From: Cyclobacteriaceae bacterium
Lineage (GTDB): Bacteria; Bacteroidota; Bacteroidia; Cytophagales; Cyclobacteriaceae
Reading direction: 5' to 3'
DNA: 10,450 nucleotides
Assembly (NCBI GenBank): GCA_015492915.1
Contig: WGED01000362.1
Span: forward strand, 1-10,450
The notes beneath the pieces are model-generated. The model had not been told where the DNA came from and ran no database searches. It saw only the letters and a list, made by a program, of their open reading frames with translations. This document shows, in pieces, positions 7,068-10,450 of the stretch (positions within the stretch are counted from its first letter, which is position 1; each line of letters begins with the position of its first letter). Position numbers and translations under genes: made by a program.

Positions 7068-7095
7068 CCTTTTTTAACTTAACCTAACATTACCC

Positions 7096-8223
7096 ATGAG
7101 AGCGTCACCTACCAGAGACACCTACTATGAGAGCATTACTAAAAATGGCTATTCTCGTAGAGATTTCATGAAGTTTGTTGCCTTTATGGCAGCGTACATG
7201 GGGCTGGAACATTCGGCAGTTGGCCGGATAGCGAAAGCCCTGGAAACAACGCCCAGATTGCCAATAATCTGGGAGCATTATCAGGAGTGTACCTGTTGTA
7301 GCGAATCTTTCATCCGGGCCGATCATCCTATTGTGGCTGATATCCTGCTTGACAAAGTTTCACTCGACTACACTCTTACACTTATGGCTGCTTCCGGTCA
7401 TCAGGCGGAGGCAGCCAAGAAGGCGACTATGGAGAAGTACAAGGGGGGGTACATTTTATGTGTGGAAGGTTCAGTTCCAACGGGCGACAATGGAATCTAT
7501 TGTTGTGTTGCTGGCCGTACAGCGATAGATCAGTTGCGTGAAGCAGCAGCGGGGGCGAAAGCCATTATCGCCTGGGGCAGTTGTGCATCAAACGGTTGTG
7601 TGCAGTCGGCAAAGCCTAACCCGACGGAAGCGACGCCAATTCACAAGATCATCAAAGACAAGCCAATCATCAGGGTGCCGGGTTGTCCTCCTATTGGAGA
7701 GGTGATGGCCGGAGTTGTGGTCCATGTTGTGGCATTTGGAAAATTGCCCGAACTTGACAGCCAGGGCAGGCCGAAGGCGTTTTATGCCAAGCGTGTACAT
7801 GACAGTTGCTATCGCAGGCCGTATTTCGATGCCGGGTTGTTTGTCGAAAGCTTTGATGACGCGAACGCCAAAAAAGGGTACTGCCTGTATAAGGTGGGTT
7901 GCCGTGGGCCTGTGACTTACAATTCATGCGGTTCCATCAGATGGAATAACGGCGTAAGCTATCCCATTCAGTCAGGTCATGGCTGTATCGGGTGCAGTGA
8001 GAGCAATTTCTGGGACAACGGGCCTTTCTACAATCGTCTTACAAATGTTCCGGGATTTGGCATTGAAGAGACCGCCGACAAAGTAGGAATGATCGCTGCC
8101 GGTGTTGTAGGAGCCGGTATAGCGGTGCATGCTGTAGCGGCCAATATTCGTAAGCGAAAAGAGCTGAATCTGAGGATTGAAGCGGGCCGTGAAGTAGAAA
8201 AGAAAATTGACAACAACGAGTAA
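7096..8223 (+). CDS. hyaA: [NiFe]-hydrogenase small subunit, oxygen-tolerant group 1d type
   Basis: The 375-residue Fe-S subunit relays electrons from the active site to the membrane cytochrome. A Tat signal with SRRDFMKF (20-27) explains the ATG at 7096: a later start would lose the twin arginines. The proximal-cluster ligands are Cys65, Cys67, Cys68 (ECTCCSES), Cys163, Cys168 (WGSCASNGC) and Cys197 (PGCPP). This is the six-cysteine set of a [4Fe-3S] cluster, where oxygen-sensitive enzymes have glycine at the second and fifth positions. Distal ligands are His235, Cys238, Cys263 and Cys269; medial ligands are Cys278, Cys297 and Cys300. By eye, all positions fall at a constant offset of 48 from mature E. 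coli Hyd-1, including Pro290 for Pro242 near the medial cluster. A C-terminal hydrophobic helix (about 328-350) followed by RKRK is the membrane anchor. The large subunit begins 21 nt downstream. Confidence 0.97.
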   Translation: MRASPTRDTYYESITKNGYSRRDFMKFVAFMAAYMGLEHSAVGRIAKALETTPRLPIIWEHYQECTCCSESFIRADHPIVADILLDKVSLDYTLTLMAASGHQAEAAKKATMEKYKGGYILCVEGSVPTGDNGIYCCVAGRTAIDQLREAAAGAKAIIAWGSCASNGCVQSAKPNPTEATPIHKIIKDKPIIRVPGCPPIGEVMAGVVVHVVAFGKLPELDSQGRPKAFYAKRVHDSCYRRPYFDAGLFVESFDDANAKKGYCLYKVGCRGPVTYNSCGSIRWNNGVSYPIQSGHGCIGCSESNFWDNGPFYNRLTNVPGFGIEETADKVGMIAAGVVGAGIAVHAVAANIRKRKELNLRIEAGREVEKKIDNNE

Positions 8224-8244
8224 TCCACCCTAATCCAAAATAAA

Positions 8245-9978
8245 ATGGCTGAAAGAATAGTCGTTGACCCCATCACACGTATCGAGGGTCACTTAAGAAT
8301 AGAAGCAGAAATAAAAGACGGTAAAATTGTTGATGCGTACTCTTCATCTACGATGGTGAGAGGTATCGAAGAAATTGTTAAAGGCCGTGACCCACGCGAT
8401 GTGTGGGCCTTTGTACAGCGTACCTGCGGAGTTTGTACTACGGTACACGCTCTTACTTCGGTAAGGGCGGTGGAGGATGCATTAGGGATAGTAGTCCCAC
8501 CCAATGCTGAATTGGTGCGTAATATTATGGAAGGCGCACTTTATATGCATGACCATGTCGTTCATTTCTACCACCTGCACGCCCTCGACTGGGTAGATGT
8601 GGTAAGTTGCCTGGACGCCAACCCTGCTGAAACTTCACAAATCGCACAGAGTATCTCAAACTGGCCAAAGAGCTCGGTTGGTTACTTCAGCGATATACAA
8701 AAGCGGATTAAGAAGTTTGTAGAAAGCGGACAGCTTGGCATCTTCGCCAATGGCTATTGGGGGCATCCGCAGATGAAACTCCCTCCTGCCGTGAATCTGC
8801 TTGCTGTTGCACATTACCTTGAAGCACTGGAGTGGCAGAAAGAAATAGTAAAGGTGCATACAATTTTCGGAGGCAAAAATCCTCATCCGAACTATCTGGT
8901 GGGGGGTATGGCATGTGCCATTAATACCGATGACCCCGGTGGGTTGAATGCCGAGCGACTGGCTTATGTCGGTCAGTTACTTGAACAGGGAAAACGGTTT
9001 GTTGAGCAGGTGTATATTCCTGATCTGACCGCTATAGCCGGATTTTATAAGGATTGGGGCGCTATCGGTCAGGGCTTCGGCAATTACATGGTATATGGAG
9101 ATTTCCCTACCAATGGTTACAATGACCCATCCAGTTTTAAATTCCCCAGCGGAGTGATTCTTAACAGAGATCTTTCCGAAATACACCCTGTTGATCACCG
9201 TAACAGTGGAGAAATCACCGAATTTGTCAACAATTCATGGTACGATTACTCTTCCGGCAATGATAACGGGCTGCACCCGTGGGAAGGGGAGACCAGGATC
9301 AATTATTCGGGGCCTGTTCCCCCATATGATCACTTAAATGTTGAACAGAAGTACAGCTTTGTCAAAACACCACGCTGGAAGGGCAAACCCATGGAAGTCG
9401 GTCCGCTCGCGCGAATGCTGGTAGGTTACGCTTCGGGACGTGATGAATATAAAGAAGTGGTGGATAGTACCCTGGCCAAACTGGATGTGCCGGTGACGGC
9501 CCTGTTTTCAACATTAGGACGTACCGCTGCCCGTGGTCTTGAAACGCTGCTTGTAGCGGGCTGGACCCAGGAATTCTACAAACAGTTGCTGACTAATATC
9601 AAAAACGGCGATACCCGCATGGCAAACAGCGAAAAACGTGACCCTGCCACATGGCCTGCTGAGGCCAAAGGTGTAGGATTTATGGAAGCGCCGCGTGGCT
9701 CGCTGGCCCATTGGGTTATCATTAAAGATCGTAAAGTGGCCAACTACCAGCAAGTGGTGCCATCTACCTGGAATGCGTCGCCCCGTGATCCTAATGGGCA
9801 ACGATCTGCCTATGAGGCTTGTCTGATAGATACGCCTGTAGCCGATCCTGAATTGCCATTGGAAATAATCCGAACAATTCATTCATTTGATCCATGCCTT
9901 GCCTGTGCCGTACATCTGTACGATGAGCACGGCAATCATATTTCGCAAGTACAAAATTCGACTACTTGCACGGTTTAA
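8245..9978 (+). CDS. hyaB: [NiFe]-hydrogenase large subunit precursor
   Basis: The 577-residue catalytic subunit holds the Ni-Fe(CN)2CO site that splits H2. Nickel and iron ligands are Cys61 and Cys64 in RTCGVCTTVHA and Cys551 and Cys554 in DPCLACAVH. RIEGH near the N-terminus contains Glu14 of the proton path, IFGGKNPHPN is at 207-216, and Arg430 in GRTAARG is the conserved active-site arginine. The 20 residues after His557 form the C-terminal extension that a HyaD/HybD-type protease removes after metal insertion; it is slightly longer than in Hyd-1. There is no signal peptide, as expected for a subunit co-exported with the Tat-bearing small subunit. The leader has no Shine-Dalgarno. The cytochrome gene starts 17 nt later. 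All catalytic motifs are intact, so the enzyme should be functional given HypC, HypA and the other maturases. Confidence 0.97.
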   Translation: MAERIVVDPITRIEGHLRIEAEIKDGKIVDAYSSSTMVRGIEEIVKGRDPRDVWAFVQRTCGVCTTVHALTSVRAVEDALGIVVPPNAELVRNIMEGALYMHDHVVHFYHLHALDWVDVVSCLDANPAETSQIAQSISNWPKSSVGYFSDIQKRIKKFVESGQLGIFANGYWGHPQMKLPPAVNLLAVAHYLEALEWQKEIVKVHTIFGGKNPHPNYLVGGMACAINTDDPGGLNAERLAYVGQLLEQGKRFVEQVYIPDLTAIAGFYKDWGAIGQGFGNYMVYGDFPTNGYNDPSSFKFPSGVILNRDLSEIHPVDHRNSGEITEFVNNSWYDYSSGNDNGLHPWEGETRINYSGPVPPYDHLNVEQKYSFVKTPRWKGKPMEVGPLARMLVGYASGRDEYKEVVDSTLAKLDVPVTALFSTLGRTAARGLETLLVAGWTQEFYKQLLTNIKNGDTRMANSEKRDPATWPAEAKGVGFMEAPRGSLAHWVIIKDRKVANYQQVVPSTWNASPRDPNGQRSAYEACLIDTPVADPELPLEIIRTIHSFDPCLACAVHLYDEHGNHISQVQNSTTCTV

Positions 9979-9995
9979 CAGATCAATTAAATAAG

Positions 9996-10450
9996 ATGGG
10001 AAATTCAATTAATCTTAACTTTAAAAGGGTTTATGTGTGGGAAATTCCTGTGAGGGCTTTCCATTGGATAAACGCTTTTTCCATAGTTGTTCTAGGTGCC
10101 ACTGGTATTATTATAGCCAATCCGCCGGCCATATTGTCGGGGGCTGAGGCCACCAACCAATATTGGTTCGGCACTATACGTGTAATTCATTTTATTACGG
10201 CGTATATTTTCATATTGGCCATGATTTATAGATTATACTGGTCGATCGTGGGGAATAAATATGCCAATTGGCGAGTCTTCTTTCCTTATAACAAGAGAGG
10301 GCTGAATGACCTGAAGTCAGTGTTTGGGATAGATATTTTCCTGAATAACAAAAAAGACCCGTTGCTCACGCAAATTTCCGTCGGGCATAATGCCCTGGCG
10401 GCTATTGCCTATTCAGTATTATTTATATTAATGATTGTTCAGGTAATAAC
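9996..10450 (+). CDS. hyaC: Ni/Fe-hydrogenase b-type cytochrome subunit, 3' end outside the window
   Basis: The frame opens at ATG 9996 and is still open at the window edge, giving 151 visible residues beginning MGNSINLNFKRVYVWEIPVR. This di-haem membrane protein takes electrons from the distal Fe-S cluster of the small subunit and reduces quinone. Candidate haem ligands are His23 (AFHWINAF), His65 (IRVIHF) and His131 (SVGHNA), in positions resembling E. coli HyaC (PVRIWHW, IRLIHF, IGHNP). Three hydrophobic segments are visible, about 24-42, 62-85 and 133-151; the fourth expected helix lies past the edge. It follows the large subunit by 17 nt, completing the H2-to-quinone unit. Confidence 0.93.
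   Translation, partial: MGNSINLNFKRVYVWEIPVRAFHWINAFSIVVLGATGIIIANPPAILSGAEATNQYWFGTIRVIHFITAYIFILAMIYRLYWSIVGNKYANWRVFFPYNKRGLNDLKSVFGIDIFLNNKKDPLLTQISVGHNALAAIAYSVLFILMIVQVI

Larger units (their letters stand above)
6707..7095. promoter_or_regulatory. Divergent intergenic regulatory region between hypA and the hydrogenase operon
   Basis: This 389-bp, strongly AT-rich stretch has no credible gene and must contain the promoters for both divergent units. It contains an inverted repeat TGACA-N10-TGTCA (6928-6947), an AT palindrome CATTTT-TTT-AAAATG (6995-7009), a sigma70-like pair close to the small-subunit gene, and a Bacteroidota-like -7 element facing hypA. No riboswitch or structured RNA is recognisable. 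Confidence 0.7.

Noticed and set aside
1..10450. CRISPR array, tRNA, rRNA, integrase, defence genes or toxin-antitoxin pairs
   Set aside because: I found no regularly spaced direct repeats, no cloverleaf or rRNA-like sequence, and no genes of these families. All long genes have well-supported metabolic roles.

Overview
The window looks like chromosomal DNA of a member of the Bacteroidota, probably an uncultured or environmental lineage. The case for this is inferential. Most genes start behind A-rich leaders with no Shine-Dalgarno sequence, for example before the genes at 375, 2794, 8245 and 6339 (minus strand). Coding density is moderate, the intergenic DNA is AT-rich, and the only Bacteroidota-style -7 match (TAATTTTG, fitting TAnnTTTG) lies upstream of hypA. 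No rRNA, tRNA or phylogenetic marker is present to settle the lineage.

Bases 1-5838 hold a fatty-acid beta-oxidation operon on the plus strand. It contains a MarR-family regulator cut by the left edge, a FadN-type 3-hydroxyacyl-CoA dehydrogenase/enoyl-CoA hydratase fusion, an acetyl-CoA acyltransferase (thiolase) and a long FadE-type acyl-CoA dehydrogenase. The gaps are only 13-18 nt and the block ends in a clear Rho-independent terminator. Together the three enzymes cover all four steps of the cycle. The gene order matches fadN-fadA-fadE of Bacillus, but the local regulator here is MarR type.

Bases 5839-6075 are a non-coding spacer between convergent genes. A 15-bp perfect inverted repeat brackets about 195 bp of it. 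Inside are a GC-rich 6-bp hairpin and a tiny reading frame with the only strong AGGAGG in the spacer. The right arm of the repeat runs into the hypC stop codon. This looks like a small mobile or palindromic element and is the least explained part of the window.

Bases 6076-10450 are a [NiFe]-hydrogenase locus. hypC and hypA (cofactor maturation) are on the minus strand. A 389-bp AT-rich divergent regulatory region separates them from a plus-strand structural operon. That operon holds a Tat-exported small subunit, a large subunit, and a b-type cytochrome whose 3' end lies beyond the window. The small subunit carries all six proximal-cluster cysteines, including the two extra ones that mark oxygen-tolerant group 1d uptake hydrogenases such as E. 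coli Hyd-1 and Ralstonia MBH. The predicted complex faces the periplasm, oxidises H2, and passes electrons through three Fe-S clusters to the cytochrome b and then to the quinone pool. The host is therefore predicted to be a fatty-acid-degrading, probably aerobic or microaerobic heterotroph that can supplement its energy with H2.
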